Shown: positions 55,042-64,000 of the stretch, one piece after another | Position numbering within the stretch: the first letter of the stretch is position 1 | Layout of the letters: every line of letters starts with the position of its first letter | NCBI GenBank assembly: GCA_015501595.1 | Contig: JADNRX010000204.1 | Coordinates: 1 to 64,000, forward strand | Reading direction: 5' to 3' | DNA: 64,000 nt | Origin: Hymenopellis radicata | Taxonomy: Eukaryota; Basidiomycota; Agaricomycetes; Agaricales; Physalacriaceae | Position numbers and translations under genes: made by a program | Notes under the pieces: generated by a model | The model's input: only the letters and a program-made list of their open reading frames with translations | The model's database searches: none | What the model was told of the DNA's origin: nothing

Positions 55042-55871
55042 CTATAACTCAAGCTCGAAGAAGACCAAAGGCACTTTCACGAGACCCGTGCCGAATTGCG
55101 AAGGCCAGCCAGGTCGGGTGACAGTCCTCCTCCACCCCTGCTTCTCGTAGAACGAGATCGCTATCGGTTGAGCCTTGGTAGTTTCGAGGTAAAGGTAACG
55201 CATCCCGTGCGCCTTCGCGTGCTCTAACACCGTACGCGACAGCATGCCCGCTATTCCACGCTTGCGATAATGGTGCGAGACGAACAATCTACGCACGTGG
55301 GCCTTCGGATCTGCGTCGGATTGCTCTGATAAAGATTAGCCAATGACGCGACTCGGTCAGAACGAGGACACTCACTCAACCCAATGCACCCAGCAATGTC
55401 CCACGAGCCTGGATGGGTCGAAGACTCGACCTCGGCAACCCAGAACTCGCTTGCCCATTCACGCCCTGGTCCACCACTCTGATAGTATTTTGGGATGTCG
55501 CCAAGATCTTCTCGTAGTGCCTGCTGGATGAATTTCACGAATGGTGAGGTGGTCCGAATCACTTGGTGTATCACCGGTACTACTATTACGGTGGCAACAA
55601 TTATCCCAGCGACGATGTTCTTGCCCCGTGCAAGAAGGACGGCATCGAGGAGAAGCGCTGCGTACGCTACACAGATAAGCGGGTGTGTGAGGACGGCTTT
55701 CATTGCTCCTCGATATGGGGATTCGTCTAGTATGATATATGAGCTAGGCATCGCCGAGTATGCGCATGAGCACTCACCGCCACGCGTGGCGGATTCGAGC
55801 ACGACGCGTTGGACGTCCTTGTGATCATACGGCCGAAATGGGCGTACACGAATGTTGGATCTGGGGGTCAT
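55042..55871 (-). CDS. Membrane-anchored GNAT N-acetyltransferase (copy B)
   Basis: It starts MTPRSNIRVRPFRPYDHKDV at 55871. Hydrophobic segments (AMKAVLTHPLICVAYAALLL; NIVAGIIVATVIVVPVIHQV), then EFWVAEVESSTHPGSWDIAG, and, after an intron, VRRLFVSHHYRKRGIAGMLS (acetyl-CoA loop), RYLYLETTKAQPIAISFYEK and LVKVPLVFFELEL-stop at 55042. Same exon structure and about 50% visible identity to copy A, so a tandem duplication in the same orientation. GNAT enzymes acetylate amines; the substrate is not deducible. Confidence 0.82.
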
Positions 55872-56119
55872 GGAAGAGTTGTGATGAACCGTGAATCTCT
55901 TCCGTTTTTATCTTTGGATTGGCCGCGGCACGCAGGGCGCATCTCCTGAACGAAACCGCTGCCTTGATTGCCACATGGACCAATGGCAACTGTATTCAAT
56001 CAAACCTAAAGGCTTCTAACAGCACTGCATTTCCTTCAATAAGAATGTCATGATCCGCATCGCTCGCCTGATCAGTCATCTAGTTTCATCTCCGTTCAAG
56101 TTTCTTACACAGTATTATG
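55872..56119. other. Promoter side of GNAT copy B
   Basis: No gene seen; it ends at the target duplication of the foldback element (56111-56119). Confidence 0.45.
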
Positions 56120-56822
56120 CAGGCTCCGAACCTCAGCCGTCGCTGTCGTTTCGTTCACAAATCCTGTGGCGTAATGTGGATTGATAATAATTTGATCATG
56201 TGAAAGTCATGTGTCGAGAGCCAATCAGATCAAGAGGAACGTGGGGTGAAGAAACGACAGGACGGCTGGCACAATATCGCCGGCACGATCTCGGCGCCGT
56301 GCTCCCCAGGTGCTGCCAAACATTGTCAACAACGCTTGTCAACCGAGTTTCCTCGCAGATGGCTTCAACGGATGCTACTCTGCCCATTCTAAGTTATGTC
56401 TCTCATTCTAATACCGTTGTTGGTCCTCTTGCTAGCTTCTGAGGTTGACATAGCAAATGACAAAAGTGCAAGTGCCAAGTACAGGTGGAAAAGTGCAGGA
56501 AGGGCGGGATTCATGGTACAGAAGGGATAAATTAGAGGGAATGAATAACAGAAGGGAATTATAAGAAGAAAGTGGCTGAAAACATTAAGAAACACAAGAG
56601 ATGAACATCGATGAATGCTTGGAGGCGGCGTGTGGGACTTGTTTGGCAGCACGGCGCCGAGATCGTGCCGGCGATATTGTGCCAGCCGTCCTGTACCCCA
56701 TGTTCCTCTTGATCTGATTGGCTCTCGACACATGACTTTCACATGATCAAATTATTATCAATCCACATTACGCCACAGGATTTGTGAACGAAACGACAGC
56801 GACGGCTGAGGTTCGGAGCCTG
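56120..56822. mobile_element. 703 bp foldback element with about 200 bp terminal inverted repeats
   Basis: The left arm (56120-56322) and right arm (about 56640-56822) are reverse complements over about 190 bp with few mismatches and two small insertions on the left. The tips read CAGGCTCCGAACC. A perfect 9 bp direct repeat AGTATTATG borders the element (56111-56119, 56823-56831). Long TIRs plus a 9 bp duplication fit a non-autonomous Mutator-like element (inference). The 317 bp centre carries no gene. Confidence 0.88.
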
Positions 56823-57021
56823 AGTATTATGAACTTTTTTTTTGTCATTTATTTTGACTCATCACTTTTTCGGTCACTTTCAGTGTCCACGTGTCAGTTA
56901 CATGACACGCGCCACTATCCAGTCGACACTTCAGAATGCGGTATACACTGTACAGTCACTGTCTCTCCATGGCACAGACTGTCTGCTTAAGTAGTAAATG
57001 CCATTGGATTGACAACTTCTA

Positions 57022-57265
57022 CTGTAGCGTTTCGACCGTAGGTTCGCAGCTTGTGACCTGATATGCTGCGAACTTACAGCGAACAGCTTCACAGACCCTT
57101 AAATTCCCTTATTTGGACAGGCCCGCTGCAGGTGGGACCTGAAATTTCCACTTTTGGATGCTCGTGCCTGGCTAAGAGGCTCCGTGATGCGATATGCTAT
57201 ATGTATAGGTTCGGTTCGTGAGGCCGCGTGACCCGATATGAGAATATACGGTCAAAACGCTACAG
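57022..57265. mobile_element. 244 bp Tc1/mariner-type MITE, copy 1
   Basis: Tips CTGTAGCGTTT...AAACGCTACAG form an about 20 bp inverted repeat and are flanked by TA on both sides. The inner arms GTTCGCAGC/GCTGCGAAC make a hairpin. It is identical or nearly so to 58287-58530. TA target duplication suggests Tc1/mariner mobilisation (family knowledge). No coding capacity. Confidence 0.9.
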
Positions 57266-58286
57266 TAATGTTGGTAGCAAAAAGGTTTGTAAGCAAAACC
57301 GCCTTTGCTGGAAAGGCGGGTTTGCTTATTAAGCAGCTCTCTCTCCTCTTACCACCACTTCCTTTGCTCTGGATCTCTCGCGATCTTGGCTGAGTCCCTT
57401 GTCTCTTGGACGGCTTCCATCCCCTAGACTACGAGAGAGCATTTAGGCTGTCCGTCCTCAAATTGAACAGTTGCCTACCCACGTCCTCGCCCGTTTCTCA
57501 ATCGATTCCTCTCATCTTTGGACTGATGCCCTCTCCTGAACTCAGAGAGGGCAGTCCCCCATCGTTCATCATGGCGCACGTCTTTGCTGACATCGCGCCC
57601 ATAGCTCCATTGCAGCCCTATCTTCCAGGGACTCGTTCTCCCTCGATTTGTAACGGGTTTGGACGACTATTCTGCAGGAGTAGATGACGGCCTTTCTATC
57701 ATCTGGCCCTTCCCGCTGCCAGCGCCGCCGTCGCGCCCACCCGTCGCCCTTCTAGTCCTCCTCCTGCCAACGACTCGTTCTACCTCATTCCTTGGCAGAT
57801 TCCTTTCGTGCTTGGACTGCTACCCTCTCATGAACTCAGAGAGGCAAGTCCTACCATTGTTCATGACATCACGGACGTCTCCCCGATATCGCACCTACCC
57901 AAACTCAATTATTCTCCAAAGGACTTGTTCTCTCCGTCATCTTCCTTTAGCGTGTACCGTAGAAGGTGCTTCTACATCGACTACAGTATCCAAACTACTC
58001 ACTCCGATTGAAAAGAAGGAGAAAAACACATCCGGAATGGACGATGGACAATGTCGTAAATTGGCTCAAGGCAAAGGGTTCGACCAGGACGGCTGCGAGA
58101 AATTTATGCTTTTCATATGTCAGTTTACTAACCACTGCTTTTCAAAATATACAGCTCTTTCGTCGCTGGTATGTGGTCGGCTCTCTTGAGCTTTCCGCGC
58201 TGCGCCGAAAACAGCCTGCCAACGGGTATCGAGACCCCATGGGAAAAAATAAAGGGTGACCCGTACCCAAGCGTAGGATGGGGGTA
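57266..58286 (+). other. CT-rich spacer with an imperfect about 80 bp repeat; SAM fragment inside
   Basis: Pyrimidine-rich tract. The segment beginning CTTTGGACTGATGCCCTCTC near 57517 recurs imperfectly near 57814. No complete gene. The SAM-domain remnant at 57995-58125 is listed separately. Confidence 0.45.
57995..58125 (+). pseudogene. SAM-domain fragment
   Basis: It reads PEWTMDNVVNWLKAKG, then, with one T restored in a TT run at about 58070, FDQDGCEKF. This is the start of a sterile alpha motif, a small helical interaction domain (W..eeVv.WLk.kGf....ckfF). The remainder of the domain and the host protein are absent. It lies between two MITE copies. Confidence 0.6.
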
Positions 58287-58530
58287 CTGTAGCGTTTCGA
58301 CCGTAGGTTCGCAGCTTGTGACCTGATATGCTGCGAACTTACAGCGAACAGCTTCACAGACCCTTAAATTCCCTTATTTGGACAGGCCCGCTGCAGGTGG
58401 GACCTGAAATTTCCACTTTTGGATGCTCGTGCCTGGCTAAGAGGCTCCGTGATGCGATATGCTATATGTATAGGTTCGGTTCGTGAGGCCGCGTGACCCG
58501 ATATGAGAATATACGGTCAAAACGCTACAG
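58287..58530. mobile_element. 244 bp Tc1/mariner-type MITE, copy 2
   Basis: Same sequence and length as 57022-57265, same orientation, again bordered by TA. Identity over the whole length indicates recent amplification. Confidence 0.9.
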
Positions 58531-59067
58531 TATTCCATTGGGTTCAGAGTGGGAGTGCTCACGAGCACTCATACCTGATCCATGTTATTCACTAGGGTCA
58601 ACTTGTACAGTTACTCATAACCCACCATCTCCATTCGATTTTTACGGGCAGGAAGCCGCCAATAACCTCCATCAGCAAGTCAGCACATGCATGGGCGGTA
58701 TGGTGCCATACATCCCATACTACCATACTCGAGTATGGTCCCAAGGGGTACCTGTCTAAACAGTATGGTGCCATACTCCTGACCATACTCCAACCATAGT
58801 CGTACCATACCTAAACCATACAGCCGAACATGTACTGACCATACACACCATAGGATTATATTTGTATTTTGAGTCACATCAAGAGAGGTTCGGGTGCTTC
58901 AAAAGTATTATTGGGCACGGTAGGCAGTAGATACAAACAAGCATGTAATACGAAGCAGATATAGTAATCATAGGTAGTATGTAGGACGTCGAAGCAAGGC
59001 ATGGTAAATAACAGCTCCACAACGCGGACAGCAGACAATGCCAAGCATGTTGTCGACAGCCTCATTG

Positions 59068-59672
59068 TCAGATCTGCGCGGTCGTCTCGATGAGGTCTTG
59101 CAAGTCTGTCCTAAAACGCGAATAAGTAAAGCAAGGAAAAGACGGAGGACACGAGACTAACCTCGTCAAGAAGTTGCGCAAGTCGACAAGCTCGCAGTGG
59201 TTGGGATCCTCAACGTTGACGACACCCATCGGTTCTTGCGGCCACGGACAGATTTGCGCTCGATGATCATGTTGTTCTCTGAGCCGACAACGGCGAAGGG
59301 AATGATGTCCTGCGCGTAGTTAGCACAAGAAATATACAGAGTAAATAACTTACCGGATTTCCTCCTCGTCATCCTCGTCGGTATCAAGGGGTACAGGCAG
59401 ATGCTGTGGTCGTCGCGTCAGGAAGAGTTTTCGCGGACAAAACAAAGCCAACCTTGATCTTGAAGGCGTCCCGCTCCAAAGTAAAGACAGCAGTAATGCG
59501 CGCGTCTTGGATGTAGCGGTCGTGCAGGACAGTGAGCTCTTTGCGGAGGTAGGCGCTGTGCTGGTCCTTGATATACTTGATGATAGGGTCCCATGTCAGA
59601 ATTGTGCGACGCAACGGCAAGCAGCAAACTAACCAGTTTCTCGTTGTTGATCTGGTCGCCGGCGTGTCGACG
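59068..59672 (-). pseudogene. 5'-truncated septin gene fragment
   Basis: Minus strand: HAGDQINNEKL (the G3-like/switch II end, DTPGYGDQINNE in septins), then WDPIIKYIKDQHSAYLRKEL, a short eroded part, DTDEDDEEEIR, DIIPFAVVGSENNMIIE, RGRKNRWG, VVNVEDPNHCELVDLRNFLT and TDLQDLIETTAQI-stop. These are consecutive blocks of fungal septins (filament-forming GTPases at the bud neck or septum). The P-loop and the middle of the GTPase domain (AKAD region) are missing, and the C-terminal coiled coil is absent. It lies inside the putative TIR element, so transposon capture is likely (inference). Confidence 0.8.
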
Positions 59673-59868
59673 AAGACTACGTAAAAGGAAGAAAATGGTC
59701 AGTCAGCGGCGGGGGCCAGCGCGGAGAAAGCGCGGGCGACGCACCATGGGAAACGGCTGGCATTTCCGTTGTCTGCCTCACGGGCTCGTGTGTGACCCTT
59801 CAAGTCTATCAAGAGGGAGACAATCGTGTTAATGAGCTTGTTGTCGTGTCATCCGCTCGTCACCGGTG

Positions 59869-59918
59869 CCCTCGTTGTCGTGTCGCCCTCGTTGTCGTGT
59901 CGCCCTCGTTGTCCTCAT
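59869..59918. repeat. 17 bp minisatellite (about 2.9 copies)
   Basis: CCCTCGTTGTCGTGTCG repeats in tandem from 59869, 59886 and 59903 (the last truncated). Confidence 0.75.
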
Positions 59919-60945
59919 CTCCTGGGCTGCTGGTCGTCGTTGTCACTTGCGGTGGTGCTGTTGTCGTCGAAACCTGTCGCTGAGAGATAAGAATTTGCAC
60001 CGCGGTGGATTGGCGGTGGAAGTGGTAGAGGGAAAAGATGGACTTAAGCAAAATGAAACCAAACGTGCACGTGGTTTTCTCGTTCGATCAACAACCGGAT
60101 CGAGATATGATCTCACCTCTTACCAGCCACCACCTCTGCACACTGCTGCCTCTCTGAACTGACGACGACCTAGGACGACAACCCGGCGCCCCACAAGAGG
60201 GCTGGAACGACCCATGACGGCCGTTGCTAGGGTGTCGCAGTCCTAGTAACGGCCCAACGTCGACGCGTAAGCCCCCGCAAAAGGGCAGCAAACGATTAAC
60301 GACGACGGCGATGGCCTTCGAGAGGCTCTACCACGATGGGAGAGCCTCCGCCCTGCTGCAGAGTAGGCTTGAAGAGCGGAAGAGGCGGCATTACGGGCGC
60401 GCGGCGCGTCTGCTGACGACGCCGTGCGGACAGGTGCGTTTTAATCCCTTCTTTCTATTCCTTGATTGGCTGATTGCTCCATTAGGTTCCACTTTCTTAA
60501 ACAGACCTCGACCTCTGGCTCGTAAGCCCTGCAAACATTAAAATGGCATATAATTCAATACGGTCGACACCCACAACGACTCTAATGACGATGCCTACGA
60601 CGAGTTGACGGCGCCGCCTCCTGCCTGTCTTTTCCTCCATCTCTTCTCCACACATCCCCCTTTCAGTGGAGGTATGCGGTTCGCTCATTGGAGTGTTCCG
60701 CGCCTCCCTGAAAAAAACTTCCCCCGTACGAGTCTGTACCGTCACTCGATCCGCGGATTGAGTCATCGTTGTGCGGGTTACGGGATGATCATATGAATGA
60801 AATTTATCTTCTAGTAAATGTATGGTGGTATAAATAAGTCTGGAGGTATGGCAAGTATGGTATGTGGTAAGTAAAAACTAGTATGGTAAAATGTTCCATA
60901 CTCTTATACTCACCATACTCTGACCATACCTGACCATAGATGTGC

Positions 60946-61326
60946 TGGTTTGCTGATGTCCCCCATGTAAGCCCTCACTGCTAAGGCAACGATGATCCTA
61001 CCCAAGCCGGCATACCAGGATACGGCTGCTATGGATGGCTGAGAGGATGGCATGGAGTTCTACAGTGCCGCCGGTACTTTATCGTATCATTCCTCCAAAG
61101 AAACCCGACGCGCGACCGTCTACAAGTAGTACGTCTTCCTAAAGTCATGCTATAGGTTACCTGACACTGCTAGGTCTGTAAAATCACTGAAGGTATTCAA
61201 TACTTGCATCAGTTGGATCCCCAGATCGTTCATGGAGACATCAGAGGCGTAGTATGCAATCACTATAATATTAATCATCCGAACACTACGACTTATATTA
61301 CAGCTAGGCGAACATCCTCGTCAACA
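60946..61326. other. Intergenic, nothing recognised
   Basis: No coding sequence with recognisable residues between the TIR element and the COG5-like fragment. Confidence 0.4.
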
Positions 61327-61455
61327 ATGACCTCCACTCCTTCCTCATTGCTTCTAGACTATGCCATCTTTGCAAGCGACGACTTTGACGCCAACCAATA
61401 TGCCAACGCTGTGCTCGCTGGCGAGCAGTACAACGCGGTCTGCGCGCTTTCCTGA
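61327..61455 (+). pseudogene. COG5-like N-terminal fragment
   Basis: 42 codons: MTSTPSSLLLDYAIFASDDF and DANQYANAVLAGEQY, then a stop. This resembles the start of the conserved oligomeric Golgi subunit 5 (DY..F..p.FDa..YAnavLaGe). The rest of the about 800-residue protein is absent here. Identification rests on a short pattern, so it is only probable. Confidence 0.4.
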
Positions 61456-61601
61456 ATCCTTGGCCAAGCTCGCCGCTCCGGAATCATCTGCCTCTCTATC
61501 GCTGTTCTAAATCTGGCGTTCTGCATTGACGCCCCAGGCTCTACCCTCACATTGACGCCCGATCCCACAGTCGGTTGCCTCCCACCGCTCAACATACCCA
61601 C

Positions 61602-62279
61602 AATAATACTGATTCCCCTCGTTCCCTTTAACACACCGCCCAACGCTCCAGACGTACATTGCCAGGCCGCACCCTGTGAAAGGATTACCGTGCAACTGCA
61701 GCGGATATGCTGAGGACGTGAATAATGACCTGAGCGTCGCGTACGTGGCCGAGTTCGGCAGCGGCTGGTTGCCAAGCGTCGCGGGGAGAAGTGCTTGCTG
61801 TGGGTCAGGCTTCAGCAGCCCGTTCAGAGTTCCGGATCCTGCAGGGGAGGAGCGCGCTGCGGAAGTGGGGGGAAAAGTCATTTGGGGTTCGGGGTAGGAG
61901 ACGGCGTGCATGGCATATACGGCGCCACCACGCTCAGATGACACGAATGCCTCTTCGGATTGGGAGTGGCAGTAGGTGCAGAGGGTACAAGTGTTGGAAT
62001 GTTAGGAATTGGGATGGGTTCACCCTTCTTCTTGGACATACGCCTGAAGATGTTCTCCTTCTTCTTCAGCACCTGTCCACCACAGAGAAACGACGGGAGT
62101 AGGATGGCGAGATCGCCGATGAGGTCGGCGTAGGCGTAGTAGGGCGAGACCCACGGTACGACGACCGGGAACTCAGCATACAATATGTTCGCATTCGCCG
62201 GCCAGACCTCAATTGCCTCCATCTCGGCCAGAGCAATCATCTCACTCCCGCACTTTGCAATCATTGTGCCCGCATCCAT
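61602..62279 (-). CDS. Hypothetical protein, frame break near 61955
   Basis: It starts MDAGTMIAKCGSEMIALAEM. Hydrophobic, proline-containing middle (YAEFPVVVPWVSPYYAYADL), basic KKKENIFRRMSKKKGEP. Near 61955 the frame must change to continue as EEAFVSSERGGAVYAMHAVS and QPLPNSATYATLRSLF. I know no family. It borders the diverged MITE at its start codon side. Low confidence that it is expressed. Confidence 0.3.
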
Positions 62280-62290
62280 GATTGTAAGTA

Positions 62291-62695
62291 CTGTACCGTT
62301 TCAACCGTAAGTTCGCGGCATGTGACGCGTTATGCCGCGAACTTACAGGAAATAAGTTCGTTTCCAGGCACAAGGCCCAGAATTACTATATTTGGACGCT
62401 CCCGCCGTAGGCGGGAGCGAAAATTTCCTTTTTGGGCCTTAGGCGCCCTTAAAAACAGGTCCGTGATGCGTTATCTTTTGGTCTAAGTTCGGTAGGACCC
62501 GTGTTTATCCTGCCAGAGGTCAGATCAGAATTTTCGGCCTCCGGCAGGATTTGTCGGGACTTTGGACTCAAGCCCTGGTCGACAATTTGTCGGGACTCTG
62601 TATCTGACCATGGCCTCGCTCGCGCCTTGTCGGGACTTTAGTTCTGACCTTAAAATTCCCGCAAAATCACTAAAAATCGCTAAAATTTGCTACAG
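62291..62695. mobile_element. Diverged relative of the Tc1/mariner-type MITE (about 405 bp)
   Basis: Left end TA|CTGTACCGTTTCAACCGTAAG with the same inner hairpin as the 244 bp copies (GTTCGCGGC/GCCGCGAAC). The body is rearranged, with three spaced TTGTCGGGACT repeats (62549, about 62587, about 62628). The right end is ...GCTACAG. Longer and more diverged than the two identical copies. Confidence 0.6.
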
Positions 62696-62719
62696 TCGCG
62701 GTATTTGGTACATAGATAT

Positions 62720-64000
62720 CTACGACGACACATCATCGAGGTCTTCGAGGTCAAATATACTTATGTTCTGTTTGCCCTTCCTGCGCACTGTATTCAGACT
62801 CGCCACGGACGTCGTGAGTGCATCTTTCTCTTGGTCCAGGGCCCGGAAAGTCGTGGCTGCAGATTTCGACAGTTCGATGCCGTCAGATGTCGTTTTGACT
62901 GATTCGTTGATCTGGCACAGGAACGATCCATGTGGGATGTGGGCAAAACGGCATACACCCATTGCGGCGTATGCAATATGAATCTTCCTGAACACATGGG
63001 CGAAGGAGTGTTGGAAGGTTTGCACCAACATGTAGGAGATAGCTCCTATATTGGCCGTCCTTGGAGTCCAAGCATGCTTTCCAGCTTTACCGCCAGTTTT
63101 CGTGTACAGTGTTACAACTAGTAGACAGATTAAGAATATGAAGAAATCGACACAAATCAGACATTGACACACCTTTCGCGACAAGGATTTGCTTTTCATG
63201 TAGTATGAATGCAAATCGGCCATCCATTAACTCGTTCATTGCAGAGATGCCGCCTTCTGAGACTAGTGTTGCACAACTGAGGCTTTGCATGAACCGGCGC
63301 CGACGACGGAGTTCCTGGATTCTTGTAAGTCATACCGTTCAAAGCTACTAAAGTCAAGAAAACTCACCTCGCTAGCACGGCCAGCGGCAGCAGTCTCCGC
63401 ATTAGCTGAGTTTCCGTTAATAGCTGTCGCATCCGCAGATTCCAAACCGCCATCCTCAGTCTCTCCCTCGGTCCACCGAACACGTCGATTCAAACCCGTG
63501 CTAGAGCCGCGTGCCTCAGTTCGAAAGAACCCATATAAACAACGCGTGAGGGCTTGTTCCTTGGAAATTTCCTTGGGCTTTACATCGGATTCCGGAATAT
63601 CCTCGCGTGCCATTCGTTTGAGTTGTGCCTTTGTCAGGTTCTGTGTCCCGGTACGGTTAACCTTGTAGTTCCGTACACCAACAAGCGCATCAGTAGTCTG
63701 ATTTGCCTTGCGGGTCAGGACAAGAGGCTGTAAATCAGAGGCAGTGATGTCGTTGATGGAGATACTAAGGGATCCAGTGTCAGGACATGATGGTGATTCA
63801 ATGGTCGGCGGAGGTAAAGAAGATGGTTGACTTGGAGTTGTGGGTGATGGCGACGAGTCTTCTACAGTTTCCGGAGGTGTGAAGTTGCTATCAAGCGTAG
63901 CCTGTAGACCTGTCATAAGGGAGATGATAGTATTGGGATCGCGTTGGATGGCATTCGCGATATCGGCCTGGCATGCCTTTAGCTGCTCGGGGTCGCTGAT
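62720..64000 (-). CDS. Hypothetical protein, 5' end beyond window
   Basis: Minus strand, continuing past the right edge. Exon from 64000: EQLKACQADIANAIQRDPNT, then SNFTPPETVEDSSPSPTTPS (Pro/Ser-rich) and ITASDLQPLVLTRKANQTTD, LTKAQLKRMAREDIPESDVK. An intron follows near 63368-63320, then ELRRRRRFMQSLSCATLVSE, an intron near 63172-63116, then VVTLYTKTGGKAGKHAWTPR, ANIGAISYMLVQTFQHSFAH, CRFAHIPHGSFLCQINESVK to a stop at 62720. Introns are in phase and no damage is seen, so it is probably a functional gene of a fungal-specific family that I cannot name. Confidence 0.6.

Larger units (their letters stand above)
58665..60945. mobile_element. Putative 2.3 kb TIR element with GTATGG subterminal repeats
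   Basis: The left boundary CATCAGCAAGTCAGCACATG is matched in inverted orientation at the right boundary (CATGTGCTG-like, ...ATGTGCTGGTTTGCTGATG). Both ends carry dense, inverted GTATGG/CCATAC hexamers (58695-58860 and 60820-60940). Subterminal short repeats of this sort are usual for transposase-binding regions of DNA transposons. The interior holds the septin fragment and otherwise unassigned sequence. I see no target duplication and no transposase, so the limits are tentative. Confidence 0.5.

Noticed and set aside
57266..58286. A gene spanning the CT-rich tract between the MITEs
   Set aside because: Only the SAM fragment has recognisable residues; the other frames change sense every few dozen codons.
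1..64000. Secondary-metabolite gene cluster (P450, monooxygenases, CoA-transferase, regulator)
   Set aside because: No core synthase or terpene cyclase is visible, the P450 is dead, and the genes are far apart and separated by unrelated ones.

Overview
The window looks like nuclear DNA of a basidiomycete fungus, most likely an Agaricomycete (inference). Genes are short and split by many 45-60 bp introns, and the gene families are typical of mushroom and polypore genomes: an eroded P450, F-box/LRR proteins, a MYND protein, flavin monooxygenases, WW-like membrane proteins, Zn2Cys6 regulators and a G-alpha subunit. There is no operon structure and no CRISPR array. No intact rRNA or tRNA gene was seen.

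Layout. 1-18.6 kb is dominated by a dispersed tandem family of kinase-like genes: a 3' end at the left edge, two full-length copies at 3.5 and 5.1 kb, one at 13.2 kb, a dead copy at 15.3 kb and one at 17.4 kb. Between them lie a decayed P450, a double ubiquitin-like protein, an F-box gene cut by a 559 bp MITE, and a truncated SEC24 copy. 18.8-28.2 kb holds a MYND-type protein with a truncated upstream duplicate, a second broken F-box gene, an XPG/FEN1-type nuclease, and a hypothetical gene hit at a splice donor by a hAT-type MITE. 29-34 kb is the healthiest stretch: a family III CoA-transferase, a small SUS1/ENY2 gene and a complete G-alpha gene. 35-46 kb carries small Cys-rich and repeat proteins and two homologous WW-like multi-pass membrane protein genes. 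46-54 kb has two flavin monooxygenase genes flanking a 2-Cys peroxiredoxin, followed by a Zn2Cys6 regulator. 54-56 kb is a tandem pair of membrane-anchored GNAT acetyltransferases. 56-62.7 kb is a transposon-rich zone (long-TIR foldback element, Tc1/mariner-type MITEs, a 2.3 kb TIR unit holding a septin fragment, and SAM and COG5-like gene fragments). A hypothetical gene runs off the right edge.

Themes. The region is an accessory neighbourhood built by local duplication, partial gene copying and small DNA transposons. A notable signal is the number of one- or two-base frame breaks in otherwise well preserved genes, several in short homopolymers. They could be real decay or assembly errors, and reads are needed to decide. 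Functionally, the monooxygenase/peroxiredoxin/Zn2Cys6 block is the most coherent unit (redox chemistry plus a possible regulator, inference). G-alpha, SUS1 and peroxiredoxin are conserved housekeeping genes embedded in the variable region.
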